This document shows, piece after piece, positions 34,748-43,756 of a stretch of 64,000 nt of DNA. Every line of letters begins with the position of its first letter. Position 1 is the stretch's first letter. The notes beneath the pieces are model-generated. The model saw only the letters and a program-made list of their open reading frames with translations, was not told the DNA's origin and did no database searches. This stretch comes from Desulfosporosinus sp049943955 (GTDB lineage Bacteria > Bacillota > Desulfitobacteriia > Desulfitobacteriales > Desulfitobacteriaceae): assembly GCF_049943955.1 (NCBI RefSeq), contig NZ_JBNFTW010000009.1, positions 136,187-200,186 of the forward strand, in the 5' to 3' direction. Both the position numbers and the translations under genes were made by a program.

Positions 34748-35102
34748 GACAATATACCCCCAGTCCTTAAACCATAAAATTCGAATATTGGAAATCGCCA
34801 CTGCTTCCAGCCCTATCGGAAGAGATCACTCCAGACCACAAGATTGTAAATTAAGTCCAACTTTATATAGTTATACACACAATGATAAAATTCCTTTAAA
34901 ATTTAGCTGTTGAATGAAAGACATAGGGCACAAACTCGAATAATCCAATTTCCCTATAGACTCTCCATAAACCGCGGAAACGAACCTCTTGAAAAAAGAC
35001 TTAGGCACTTCAACTGCGGAGTGCCTAAGTCTTTTAGGAGACAGAACCGTTATTCAAAACCTGCAAGCTCATCTCGTAGTCAAAATCAATTCATTTAGCT
35101 CT
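34748..35102. other. Intergenic region with a duplicated gene end
   Basis: From 34990 to about 35105 the sequence is a diverged copy (roughly four of five bases alike) of 43066-43185. It includes the terminator hairpin and the last codons of the cotJC-like gene. The part 34748-34989 holds no recognised feature besides the likely promoter of the WYL pair. Confidence 0.7.
34994..35035 (-). terminator. Terminator hairpin, copy of the cotJC terminator
   Basis: Arms AAAAGACTTAGGCAC (34994-35008) and GTGCCTAAGTCTTTT (35021-35035) pair perfectly. It is the counterpart of the hairpin at 43070-43111 and now serves as the terminator of the exopolysaccharide cluster. Confidence 0.85.
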
Positions 35103-35106
35103 TCAG
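35050..35106 (-). pseudogene. 3' remnant of a cotJC-like gene
   Basis: Read on the minus strand the remnant encodes PEELNELI in register with the real gene at 43125. A one-base deletion then shifts the frame before the end that would read DYEMSLQVLE. The TAA corresponds to 35050-35052. The remnant starts exactly where the GH18 gene ends, and the GH18 stop codon lies within it. Confidence 0.75.
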
Positions 35107-36137
35107 GAATTGCTAAGTAATTTTAGGGAATCTTTATTGTTTCCATTTAATCGCCATAAAGAGATATAGAAATCGCCCTTATTTTTAATAGTAGTTATCC
35201 ATGAGCTAAGTGTTAATCCGTCTGCAAACCATACTTGATGTTTTAAACCACTTTGGTCGGAATATTTAAATGTTAAGGCGTTGCTTTTTTCCGAATCCCG
35301 TTGGGGAATAATTGAGTATTTTTTCAACAAGGAATCAGCCTCTTGCTCCGTAATGTCTTCAACCTTTCCGTTTTCACTCCAATCAAATCCCCCCGTCGCA
35401 ATAGCAAGGGACTTTTTTCCGGGTAAAGCTGCCATTTTATCGGCCATAGCCTGAAGAAATTTTTTATCTGCCTTTGGACCTGGTTTGCTATCTGCTCCGT
35501 AAAGGTTATAACACATCATTACATATTCGGGACCTTCCGGAAACTTTAATTTATTAATAGGCGCGGAAGATTCTAAATCTATTCTCATCTTAAGATTATG
35601 TTCTTTTAGTTTTTGATAAAGTCTAGATGTAAAGTTTAAATACATATGCCAGAGGTCAGTACCTTTAATAGCTTCATAATCAATTTCGACTCCATCATAG
35701 CCGCCTTCACAGGCTAAATTAACAATATCGTTAATGTGTTGATCAACTGATTTTTCATTCGCAAACAGCTCATACAACAGGTCTCTGCTCTTTAAGGACG
35801 TCTTGCCCTTACTATTAACTTTATCATTTACTATGGCTAAATAATTTTTATATCTCAAACTGTCTGGCATATTTTTAATTTCTTGAAATGTTCGTTGAGT
35901 TTCTTTTGGTATGAATAAATGATTACTCTGATCAAAATACGCCCCAAAATAAACGATTTCCGTCAAATTATCTCCTAAGATATTAATTTCATTTGGTACA
36001 TTTTTGTAATCCCAGTAGGTTGTCCAAGCACTTAGCTGATAACCTTTGGTGGATGAAGTATTTGCGCGGTCGTCGCAACCTGATAATAGAATTGACATTG
36101 TGGCCAAAAGTATCACCATAGCAATTGTCTTTTTCAT
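35103..36137 (-). CDS. GH18-like glycoside hydrolase lipoprotein
   Basis: The 344-residue protein has a lipoprotein signal (SILLSGC, lipidated Cys near residue 21). It has a GH18 chitinase-like TIM barrel with the strand-4 motif YDGVEIDYE near 160, whose Glu is the expected acid/base. It is predicted to act outside the membrane on a GlcNAc-type polymer, possibly trimming the polysaccharide made by the neighbouring synthase. It is last in the four-gene cluster, with a gap of 26 bp. Its last codons (SNS, then TGA) run into the cotJC remnant. Confidence 0.82.
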   Translation of the reverse strand: MKKTIAMVILLATMSILLSGCDDRANTSSTKGYQLSAWTTYWDYKNVPNEINILGDNLTEIVYFGAYFDQSNHLFIPKETQRTFQEIKNMPDSLRYKNYLAIVNDKVNSKGKTSLKSRDLLYELFANEKSVDQHINDIVNLACEGGYDGVEIDYEAIKGTDLWHMYLNFTSRLYQKLKEHNLKMRIDLESSAPINKLKFPEGPEYVMMCYNLYGADSKPGPKADKKFLQAMADKMAALPGKKSLAIATGGFDWSENGKVEDITEQEADSLLKKYSIIPQRDSEKSNALTFKYSDQSGLKHQVWFADGLTLSSWITTIKNKGDFYISLWRLNGNNKDSLKLLSNS

Positions 36138-36163
36138 AAAGTAACAATCTCCATGCCTGTAAT

Positions 36164-38041
36164 TTATAAGGTTTTAATAGACCAATTAATCAGGTCATTC
36201 CACCCGGAATCAATCTTATCAAATGCTTTATCCAAACCGGATAATTGATTGTTGTATAAAATAATTTCACTAGTTTTTGTAGAGTCAGTTATTTTCTTAA
36301 TGAGGAGGTCTTTAAACACACCGTCATAAACATTATCCTCCAGATTACTTTGACTGTATCCATCCCCACTAAAGGCGGCCTCCAAAAAAATGTGACCAGC
36401 TGTTGTCTTATGGACTTCCAGATCCTTAACTATCGGTTTCTTATCTAAATAAACCGTCATACGATTACCTGTTAAACCTATTTCAACCAGGCGATCCCCT
36501 GGCTCCGAGATTCCGATTTTCGGAATCTCGGCATCTGCCCCTTCTTGAACTGTGCGGGCTTTCATTTGTTCTTTTTCCATCAACTGCTTAGTTAATTCTT
36601 TAACCTGACCTGTATCTCGAGTATATTTTATTGAAGTTTCCAGTTCTTTGATTTCTGCTTCCAGCTTATTTGCCTCAACTGATTGATAACTAATACTATC
36701 GAGAATACGGAGATTTAAAGAGTATAATTGCTTTTGAGGTTTTCCCTTCTCCTTTTCGTATAAATATAGCTCATTATCTTTAATTTGACAGGAAAGGTAG
36801 CTTTCTAAATCCTCATCAGCCCTAAGGTAGACCATCTGAGAACCTTTTTTATTTCCTTTTAATTCTGTGGAAAGGGAAATATCCTTATAATCGTTACTGT
36901 TTTTCAGCTCCATCAAGCCACGATCATTTGGCAGGGAAGTAAGAACAATAGCGTCCTTTACAAATTGGGACTCTCCTAAAACCGTGTTCCAAAAGGCCTT
37001 CCTTTTTAAATCTCCTGACACAAAATTTAGATTTTGCTTTGTATCAGACCATATTCTCATCAGTAAATGATTGGGATACCAGTATGGTTGAGGCTCCAAT
37101 CTTGTCAAATCATAGATTGAGGAACCTTTTACATTTGAGCTGTTACCTTCTCGATTAAAGTTCATTTTAAAGAGACTTGTGATCCATTTTCCATTTTCTG
37201 TACTTACATTATTATTGGTGCCAAATTTCCCAGTATTGGAATGCATAAGGATATACATATATGGAAGCTTTCCCACGGCTTTGGTATAAATGTCTTTGGC
37301 CGCAGTATAATCATATGCTATACGTTTCTTCATTTGCGTCATATCTTCCATCGGAACTCCATTTTGATCCCGAATATAATCCATCAAATAATGATCGTAA
37401 TTGCGATCCAAATATGGGGCAAGGCTTGAAAATTGATAAGTATCCAGCTGATTCAAAAAGTTACCGAATCTATCAAAAACATTTATATACGATAGGCGAT
37501 ATCCGTTAGTTCCAAGTTCCCAATAGCTTGTTTTCTCAAGATTCCTTAAATCTTGAGGTTTTAGGTATTTGGAATCATAATTATTCAGATTTTCAGCATA
37601 GCTGCACATGGTAGCTTTATAGTTATATTGTTCCATAATTTTTTGCGCGAAAATGGCGGTATCTTTTCTTCCATCTTCAAACATTAAAAACAAAGATTTT
37701 GCGGGAAGTTTAGTTCCTTTCGTGTAATAATCCAATATATCTTGCTGAGTAATCGTAACATACCCGGATTCCTTTAAAGCTTTTAACTGTTCATCCAGCC
37801 TGTCTGTACTAATTAATTTCTGATCTCCCGTACGGTCAACCCCGAAATAGGAAAGTGCTATGAAGCCTTTATCGCTTTGAATTATGTTTTGGTCATTTAC
37901 GGGCACATAGTCTTTGTTCGGTAATGCCCGAATGATAACCGCTACTATTGCCAGTAATAGGCAACCTTCTATTATGCTTCTGATTATTTTCATTCTGTCC
38001 TTTTTCTTAGGGGAAAAAGTATGCCTATACTTAATGTTCAT
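36164..38041 (-). CDS. Membrane-anchored polysaccharide deacetylase-like protein
   Basis: The protein has 625 residues: an N-terminal signal anchor (about residues 20-38), a NodB/PgaB-like region (about 55-330) and a coiled coil (about 445-490). A C-terminal beta-rich LamG-like region follows (about 500-590). The metal motif is FLMFEDGRKD, in which the usual first Asp of the DD pair is Glu, so activity is uncertain. A tandem of deacetylase-like, synthase and GH proteins resembles split PgaB/PgaC systems and the Bacillus YdaL-YdaM unit. The ATG at 38041 is preceded by GGAGGGG at 11 bases. Confidence 0.75.
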   Translation of the reverse strand: MNIKYRHTFSPKKKDRMKIIRSIIEGCLLLAIVAVIIRALPNKDYVPVNDQNIIQSDKGFIALSYFGVDRTGDQKLISTDRLDEQLKALKESGYVTITQQDILDYYTKGTKLPAKSLFLMFEDGRKDTAIFAQKIMEQYNYKATMCSYAENLNNYDSKYLKPQDLRNLEKTSYWELGTNGYRLSYINVFDRFGNFLNQLDTYQFSSLAPYLDRNYDHYLMDYIRDQNGVPMEDMTQMKKRIAYDYTAAKDIYTKAVGKLPYMYILMHSNTGKFGTNNNVSTENGKWITSLFKMNFNREGNSSNVKGSSIYDLTRLEPQPYWYPNHLLMRIWSDTKQNLNFVSGDLKRKAFWNTVLGESQFVKDAIVLTSLPNDRGLMELKNSNDYKDISLSTELKGNKKGSQMVYLRADEDLESYLSCQIKDNELYLYEKEKGKPQKQLYSLNLRILDSISYQSVEANKLEAEIKELETSIKYTRDTGQVKELTKQLMEKEQMKARTVQEGADAEIPKIGISEPGDRLVEIGLTGNRMTVYLDKKPIVKDLEVHKTTAGHIFLEAAFSGDGYSQSNLEDNVYDGVFKDLLIKKITDSTKTSEIILYNNQLSGLDKAFDKIDSGWNDLINWSIKTL

Positions 38042-38103
38042 TTGTTTCTTTGCCCCTCCATATACCCCTGTCAAGCAACGAGTAAGATAAAAAAAGCTAT
38101 TAC

Positions 38104-40005
38104 CTAAATATTTCTGTTTTTTTCGTCTTTTACTTCGATTGACTTCTTAAACTTCCTCCGCTTCTTTTCCTCTCTCCTGTTTCTTTCTTTTATATCCTCA
38201 GGTGTCATTCTTGTTCCCCATGTGGTTTTCCAAAATGTCACCCAGGCTATTGGCATCTGCCATAATAGAAAAACTTCATAGTATAGGCAAAATAAAATTC
38301 CAAAAAGCCAGGTACTGCTTTTACGATATAAAAGTTGAGTGAAGCTCATTAAAAGTGACATTAATAATAATCCAATTAAATAAGTTGATGGGAAAGTTCG
38401 ATGAAATAAAGGAATATATATAAGATTATATATAAATATTATGGGGGCAGCCGCAGGGACAATGAACCCCATATAGAAAAACAGAGACATCAAAGGTTCC
38501 TTTTTCCACATAAACCTGCCACCAATTATGGACTCCCGCAACCAGGAACGTTTCCATCTCATCTGCTGTTTCATGAAATTACTATAAGTATTAGGAACAA
38601 TTGTTGAGCAAACCGCTGAATCCTGGTAACCAGTCCGATGTTTTTTCAATACTAAATTAGTTAAGCTTCGATCATCACCAAAAGTAGCCTTTTGGCCTAA
38701 AAATCTTTGATTTAGCCATTGATCCATATTATCAAGAACTATTTCTTTCCTGTAACAAGATAGAGGACCCGAAAGACAGGTGACTGCATCAAAAAATGCT
38801 TCTGCCGCCTTGTTTATGCGAAAAGCTATATAATATCTAACAGATTGCATTTTGGTCAGCGTATTCGTATATGTATTGGCAACATCAGTTCTTCCGGAAA
38901 CTCCCCCCATTTTAGGATCTTGAAATGGCTGAACAAGGTTTTTTATAGCAAAGGGATCCAGAAAACTATCTGAATCTACAAAGACTATCAGCTCATGTTT
39001 CGCCATTTTTGTGCCCCTGGCAAGTGCTTCTCTTTTCCCGGCGTTTTTTTCCTGCACCACATAACGGAGTCTTTCTATAGTCTTCAGTCTTTCTGCTCCC
39101 AAGTGTATTGTCTCAATAGTATTTTTTATCACTTCGACTGAGTTGTCAGTTGAGCAGTCATCTATTACAATTACTTCCAGCTTATCAACAGGATAATCTT
39201 GATTAATACAGCTGTTTATAGTTCTGGCAATCCATTCTTCTTCATTAAAACATGGAATAATTATTGTAACGCCGGGGGTAAAATCCGGGTTAATCGTCAT
39301 AGGTCGGTATAATGCGCCAAAAAGATAGCGGCTGAGCAGAAATGTTGCTGTGACAATACTATATAGATATAAATATTTATAAAACTCAAAGTAAATAATG
39401 CTTTCCGTTCTCATAAGAACGATAAGTAAGGAAGTAAAAAACAAAACCAAACTAGACATCATAAGCACATAGCGCCCTTTTTTTCGATTAGCATATTGTG
39501 CTAATGTCTCTACAAATTCCAAGCCGCAAAGAAAAGTATTATCAGAAGCCTTTTGAAATCGCACCATTTTTCCTTCAAGTTTAACCTTCATTTCATACCC
39601 TTCAGGCATGGATCCAGGGGTGATTTCAAATTTCAATCTTATCTTTTGGGCGCTTGTTAAGACATCAAGCAGGCTTTGATTTTCTATGTTTAATAAAATT
39701 CCAGTTGTCGATATATCGCTACTTCTACTTGAAAATTTTGCTTTTTCTCCATTATCCAGCCAACAAATAATTTCTGTCTGATAAGATGCTTGATATCTTA
39801 TTCCGTAATTGTTGCTTTTCATGTATTGGGATACATCGTTATCACCATTCTCCAGCACATGTTTACCCCTTCGGTTAACATTGGTGCGAATTCCTTCTTT
39901 ATCCGGAACATTGGCAAGTAAACGTCTATCTTTGGTAGGCCTTAACAGTATATCCTCAATATCTTTGCTGTTTCTTTCGCTTTTAGCTTTGTGAAGAAAT
40001 TTCAT
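38104..40005 (-). CDS. PilZ-like domain fused to GT2 polysaccharide synthase
   Basis: The protein has 633 residues. Residues about 65-170 form a PilZ-like domain with the second c-di-GMP motif DISTTG, but the first RxxxR motif is not clear (RYQAS). Two transmembrane helices (about 178-235) are followed by a processive GT2 domain (about 245-500) with VIDDCSTD, VDSDSF, GDDRSLTN and QQMRW, the UDP-sugar and processivity motifs of hyaluronan/PNAG/cellulose-type synthases. C-terminal helices form the pore, and the tail is very basic. It probably polymerises and exports a GlcNAc-type polymer, with c-di-GMP as a possible activator (inference). Confidence 0.87.
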   Translation of the reverse strand: MKFLHKAKSERNSKDIEDILLRPTKDRRLLANVPDKEGIRTNVNRRGKHVLENGDNDVSQYMKSNNYGIRYQASYQTEIICWLDNGEKAKFSSRSSDISTTGILLNIENQSLLDVLTSAQKIRLKFEITPGSMPEGYEMKVKLEGKMVRFQKASDNTFLCGLEFVETLAQYANRKKGRYVLMMSSLVLFFTSLLIVLMRTESIIYFEFYKYLYLYSIVTATFLLSRYLFGALYRPMTINPDFTPGVTIIIPCFNEEEWIARTINSCINQDYPVDKLEVIVIDDCSTDNSVEVIKNTIETIHLGAERLKTIERLRYVVQEKNAGKREALARGTKMAKHELIVFVDSDSFLDPFAIKNLVQPFQDPKMGGVSGRTDVANTYTNTLTKMQSVRYYIAFRINKAAEAFFDAVTCLSGPLSCYRKEIVLDNMDQWLNQRFLGQKATFGDDRSLTNLVLKKHRTGYQDSAVCSTIVPNTYSNFMKQQMRWKRSWLRESIIGGRFMWKKEPLMSLFFYMGFIVPAAAPIIFIYNLIYIPLFHRTFPSTYLIGLLLMSLLMSFTQLLYRKSSTWLFGILFCLYYEVFLLWQMPIAWVTFWKTTWGTRMTPEDIKERNRREEKKRRKFKKSIEVKDEKNRNI

Positions 40006-40023
40006 ATTTCTTTTCCTTTTTTG

Positions 40024-42618
40024 CTATTTCAAGTAGTCACTCAACTTGGCAAAACGGTACCCTTTTTCCAAGTAATAAGGAATTACAGTATCCAGGGCCT
40101 CTGCGGTATACTGGGCATTCTCTAACATATGCATAACAACTATACTGCCCGGCCCAATTTTAAGAATGTCCTCTGGGGGAGTATCGGGAGTTATATCCGG
40201 ATCTGTGCCTATAATGCTAATACCATTAATCAATCTATTTATTAATTGTTGGGCACTATTAGCTTCATAATCATGAGGATCAAAATCTCCATTTACAATA
40301 TACTGATAACCGCAATTAAATACAGTTTCCAAACCTAATTTACTCACGGCTAGAGTCGGAGGCCTAAAATATAGTTTTAGGTTTCCTGTATCTCCAATAT
40401 ACCTAGCCATCTCCTGATGAGCTGTCACGATATCCTTTTGCAGTAAAGCCTGCTCAGCCTCAGTTTTTATATCTACCTTCATATGCGTGAAAGTATGGCA
40501 GCCAATATCATGTCCATCTAAGGCTATAGCTCTTAGCAAATTTGGATTCGGCATCGGACTGTCATAAGATAAATTATCATTTCCTACTCTTACAAAAAAT
40601 GTAGCTTTTACGTTATATTTTTTCAAAACATTCAAAAGGCGGGTAATATTATCATCGTAACCCCAATCATCAAAGGTAAGAAAAATAACTTTTTCACCAT
40701 TGGTATTAACCTTTCCTGTTTTATCCACCTGGGCTATTTCTTCGTCAGAAAAGCCAATAAGGTCTTCACTTGTAGTAATACAGGGATTCCCTATATATTT
40801 ACTGGTTATCATAGATAACAGCTTTTGTTCAGGGAAATTATTTGTTGTTTTTATTAGATCACTGCCCTTAGCCTGAGCTCTTGATGCAGGAACATAAACC
40901 AAATTGCTCGTCAGCATATCCCCCACACTGGAAATATCATAAGGCGCTTTCTTGATATATTTTACGGCTGTTTCATAGACTAAATCTCTGATAGCATCCT
41001 TTTGGGTTAAATAATCCAATCGAAAATAGACAATATCACCTCGCTGTAAGGCAACCGTATTCGCAAAACAGACCTTAATTATTTCACTAGCAGACAAATT
41101 TTTAAATTTCTCTGACACAGGACTTATATTATAGGAAATGACATTATTATAGCCCAGTGTTTTAGCCGCTTCCAAAAGTTCAGCATTAGCATCCATATTA
41201 TAGGGCATATAGTATTTGTTTTCTTTATCACTATAGTTGCTTCCCAAATAAGCCTTCAGGCAGCGTTCCCCCATATCTATGTCATAACAGGCCGCATCAA
41301 AATCTGATTTGCCGGTATGGTTTTTAATACCATAACCGCCATTGCAGATTTGATACCCCCTCTTAACAATTTCATCCACATTAGCTTTGTCGTCTACTAG
41401 TTCCTTTCCGGTTACAAAAAATGTGGCCTTGGCATGCAAAGCATCCAGCTCCTGAAGAACACTGTCCAATACTTCTTTATTTGATATTCCCCTGAATATA
41501 TAGCATACAGAAGGCTGAGATGTGTATATCTTAGTAACCAGTTCAGCCTTATGACCGGTATTCAAAATCCGCATAGCCTCATAATTACCCGGAGTAGTAT
41601 TCAAATTTAGAGTATTATTAGCGACATTATTCTTTACAGCTGATTTATCAGGGAACAGTGCTTTCTTATTTCCTTTATTCTGATTCTTTACAACTTCCAA
41701 ATTTTTTGTAAAGTCTAGGCCTTTATAAGGGGCAAGGCCATTTACGGGCACAAGTTTATAATTATTCTTTTGTAAAGCATTTAAGAGATAACCTACTACT
41801 TCAACTAACTTTTCATTCTGATCAATGACTAGTTTTTTATTTTGGGTCAGAGTCGATTTAGGGGTAATACCCGGTTTCTCATCTGCTGTCTTTTTTCCTT
41901 TCTCATACTCAGACTGATCCAATATACCATTCATTTTTATAGAAATAATGGAACCTTTAGAGATGTTTTTTACAAAGTTATTGGCAACTTCCTGTGAAGA
42001 AAAGCTTTGATAATTCAAAAAATAGTTACTGTCAACAGCAGCTTTTAAACCACTGGCATATGCAGATTTTAAGAGGCTATCCGAATATTCCGTAAGGCTG
42101 CATTTTAACAAAGAGGGAGCCTTTCCTGAAATATCCCCTAAAATTACATTAGTTCGACAAAAATTCTTAACCATTTCTTGTTGGGAAAATCGCTCCATAT
42201 GCGTATCAGCGTTTAATGTATAATTTCCAATAACTTGTCCGGCGTCAGATATTGCCTTCACCGTATCCGGATCCTCAGCTGCTTTTATGCCAGGCAAAAA
42301 AAATGTAGACTTTACATCATACGATTTAAGCAAGGCCAACAGCTTTTTAGTTGTCTTTTGATCAACCATTCCTTCGAAGGTTATCGCGGTCACGTTTTCT
42401 CCTGTATTAACACCACTAATTTCTTCTGCCTTATAACCGTTTTTTGACAAATTCCTTAAGGATTTTTCTATTTCTGAATCAGCATTATATTGGCTATTTA
42501 GATTACTCAAGTTAGCGCTGCTTTGAATCGCACTTTTGGAATAAGATAAATACAATACACTACATACGGAAACTATAAAAATCAAAAATACTATGATGAA
42601 CTTACCAAACCGATTCAT
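40024..42618 (-). CDS. Triple NodB-domain polysaccharide deacetylase
   Basis: The 864-residue protein has an N-terminal membrane anchor (about 7-27) and three tandem NodB-type domains (about 75-300, 365-590 and 640-864). Only the third has the full metal and catalytic set: LTFDDWGYDD, CHTFTHM and YFRPP. The first reads TFEGMVD and the second YIFRGISN at the DD site, and both lack the H-x-x-x-H pair, so they are probably scaffolding or binding domains. It is first in the exopolysaccharide cluster, 18 bp ahead of the synthase gene. It likely de-N-acetylates the polymer outside the membrane. Confidence 0.85.
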   Translation of the reverse strand: MNRFGKFIIVFLIFIVSVCSVLYLSYSKSAIQSSANLSNLNSQYNADSEIEKSLRNLSKNGYKAEEISGVNTGENVTAITFEGMVDQKTTKKLLALLKSYDVKSTFFLPGIKAAEDPDTVKAISDAGQVIGNYTLNADTHMERFSQQEMVKNFCRTNVILGDISGKAPSLLKCSLTEYSDSLLKSAYASGLKAAVDSNYFLNYQSFSSQEVANNFVKNISKGSIISIKMNGILDQSEYEKGKKTADEKPGITPKSTLTQNKKLVIDQNEKLVEVVGYLLNALQKNNYKLVPVNGLAPYKGLDFTKNLEVVKNQNKGNKKALFPDKSAVKNNVANNTLNLNTTPGNYEAMRILNTGHKAELVTKIYTSQPSVCYIFRGISNKEVLDSVLQELDALHAKATFFVTGKELVDDKANVDEIVKRGYQICNGGYGIKNHTGKSDFDAACYDIDMGERCLKAYLGSNYSDKENKYYMPYNMDANAELLEAAKTLGYNNVISYNISPVSEKFKNLSASEIIKVCFANTVALQRGDIVYFRLDYLTQKDAIRDLVYETAVKYIKKAPYDISSVGDMLTSNLVYVPASRAQAKGSDLIKTTNNFPEQKLLSMITSKYIGNPCITTSEDLIGFSDEEIAQVDKTGKVNTNGEKVIFLTFDDWGYDDNITRLLNVLKKYNVKATFFVRVGNDNLSYDSPMPNPNLLRAIALDGHDIGCHTFTHMKVDIKTEAEQALLQKDIVTAHQEMARYIGDTGNLKLYFRPPTLAVSKLGLETVFNCGYQYIVNGDFDPHDYEANSAQQLINRLINGISIIGTDPDITPDTPPEDILKIGPGSIVVMHMLENAQYTAEALDTVIPYYLEKGYRFAKLSDYLK

Positions 42619-42837
42619 TTTGCCCTTGCCCTCAACATCTTTCTGTCTCTATGACTGATATTGTTTTCTTGTTTCTCAAGAACTCTCGAGGAACAATTTT
42701 AAGATTTATTCCAATTATTCTTGGAACTCTTTTTCTGTTCTTATAGGCCTATTGAATAGGTCTTTATTCCTGCAATATATGTGTAATTTCAAGATAGAAT
42801 TTTACTTTCCTGCTTTTTAAAATGTTTTTCGGGAATC

Positions 42838-42963
42838 TTAACTGATGCTTAACAATAATTTCTTATTTTCCTCAAAAAACCTCATATACATGTTACCATG
42901 CGCCACATAAAACGAAAGCTTGACACCTAAAAGCTGAAACTCTTGCACTGCAAGCCTGATCAT
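42838..42963 (-). CDS. Possible small protein, 41 residues
   Basis: The frame MIRLAVQEFQLLGVKL followed by SFYVAHGNMYMRFFEENKKL has natural-looking codon use. It lacks a clear ribosome site and stays open 16 codons upstream of the ATG. It lies in the leader of the exopolysaccharide cluster. It could be a real small gene, the end of a decayed gene, or chance. Confidence 0.3.
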   Translation of the reverse strand: MIRLAVQEFQLLGVKLSFYVAHGNMYMRFFEENKKLLLSIS

Positions 42964-43069
42964 TATTTTGCGGAGTTTTGTACTAAATCCGACGGATTCG
43001 TGAATTTAGTCGTCAAACAAATTACAGCGAGCTGAGCACATGTTTTTATTATTTGTGGTTCCTTATCTT

Positions 43070-43111
43070 AAAAGATTTAGGCACTTCGCAATTGAAGTGC
43101 CTAAATCTTTT
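43070..43111 (-). terminator. Terminator of the cotJC-like gene
   Basis: A perfect 18-bp stem, AAAAGATTTAGGCACTTC with its complement, has a 6-base loop and an A/T tract at the base. It lies 14 bases past the stop codon and is duplicated at 34994-35035. Confidence 0.92.
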
Positions 43112-43124
43112 AAGAGACAGACCG

Positions 43125-43685
43125 TTATTCCAGAACTTGCAAACTCATCTTGTAATCATAAATCAATTCATTTAATTCTTCCGGAGACCCGTTTTCTCGA
43201 ATTAACAGCAGTGCTTTTTGGAGCAAACGTTTATGTACTCCTTCGCGAGTAATTAAAAAGTTGATCATTTTCTTCATATTAGGATCTGTCGTTGACTCCA
43301 AATGTTGTTGATAAAGAAGGGCCGCCCTGGTTTCTGCCTGAATATCCACCTGCAGCATAGTAAGATAGTCAGCATTTTGATCAATATAATTTAAAACCCA
43401 GGGAGCGCCTTGAGAATTCACACAAGTAAGCGGCTGCCCCCCTAATTTGCCAATAGCTGCAGCAATCAATTCCATATGCCCTAATTCTTCCGCTGCTATT
43501 AATCCCAGTAAATCTCGAACATACCTATTTGGCATGTTCGAACGCTGATTTAAGTACTGAATCGATGATGTGAGTTCACTATTTCGTCCAGCATAATGTT
43601 CCAGCAAGAGTTTGGCAAACCCGGGATCTTGCCGTTCAACATGTACCGGATAAAACAAATGCTTTCGATAATGAAACACCTTCAT
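43125..43685 (-). CDS. CotJC/manganese-catalase-like ferritin-fold protein
   Basis: This ferritin-like protein of 186 residues has paired metal-ligand helices: HYAGRNSELTSSIQYLNQ near residue 30, IAAEELGHMELIAAAI near 60 and DIQAETRAALLYQQHL near 115. It resembles the spore-coat protein CotJC and short manganese catalases. The start is placed at MKVFHYRKHLFYPVHV, which fits CotJC-type N termini; a GTG two codons later or an ATG at 43712 are alternatives. A diverged 3' copy exists at 35050-35106. It lies downstream of purD but is functionally unrelated. Confidence 0.8.
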   Translation of the reverse strand: MKVFHYRKHLFYPVHVERQDPGFAKLLLEHYAGRNSELTSSIQYLNQRSNMPNRYVRDLLGLIAAEELGHMELIAAAIGKLGGQPLTCVNSQGAPWVLNYIDQNADYLTMLQVDIQAETRAALLYQQHLESTTDPNMKKMINFLITREGVHKRLLQKALLLIRENGSPEELNELIYDYKMSLQVLE

Positions 43686-43756
43686 CCCCCCCTTTTTATC
43701 GAACCTTGCCATTATTATATGGGGGGAGACTCTTAGTGGTCACTCAAATCTCCAGC

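Larger units (their letters stand above)
42619..43124. other. Leader region of the exopolysaccharide cluster
   Basis: These 506 bases hold a possible small frame (42838-42963, separate entry), a hairpin-like ACTAAATTC/GGATTTAGT pair near 42987-43018 and the terminator of cotJC (43070-43111). I looked for c-di-GMP-I and -II riboswitch signatures and did not find them. The promoter was not resolved. Confidence 0.45.

Noticed and set aside
42619..43124. c-di-GMP riboswitch ahead of the exopolysaccharide cluster
   Set aside because: No conserved GEMM-I or class II core was found on the minus strand.
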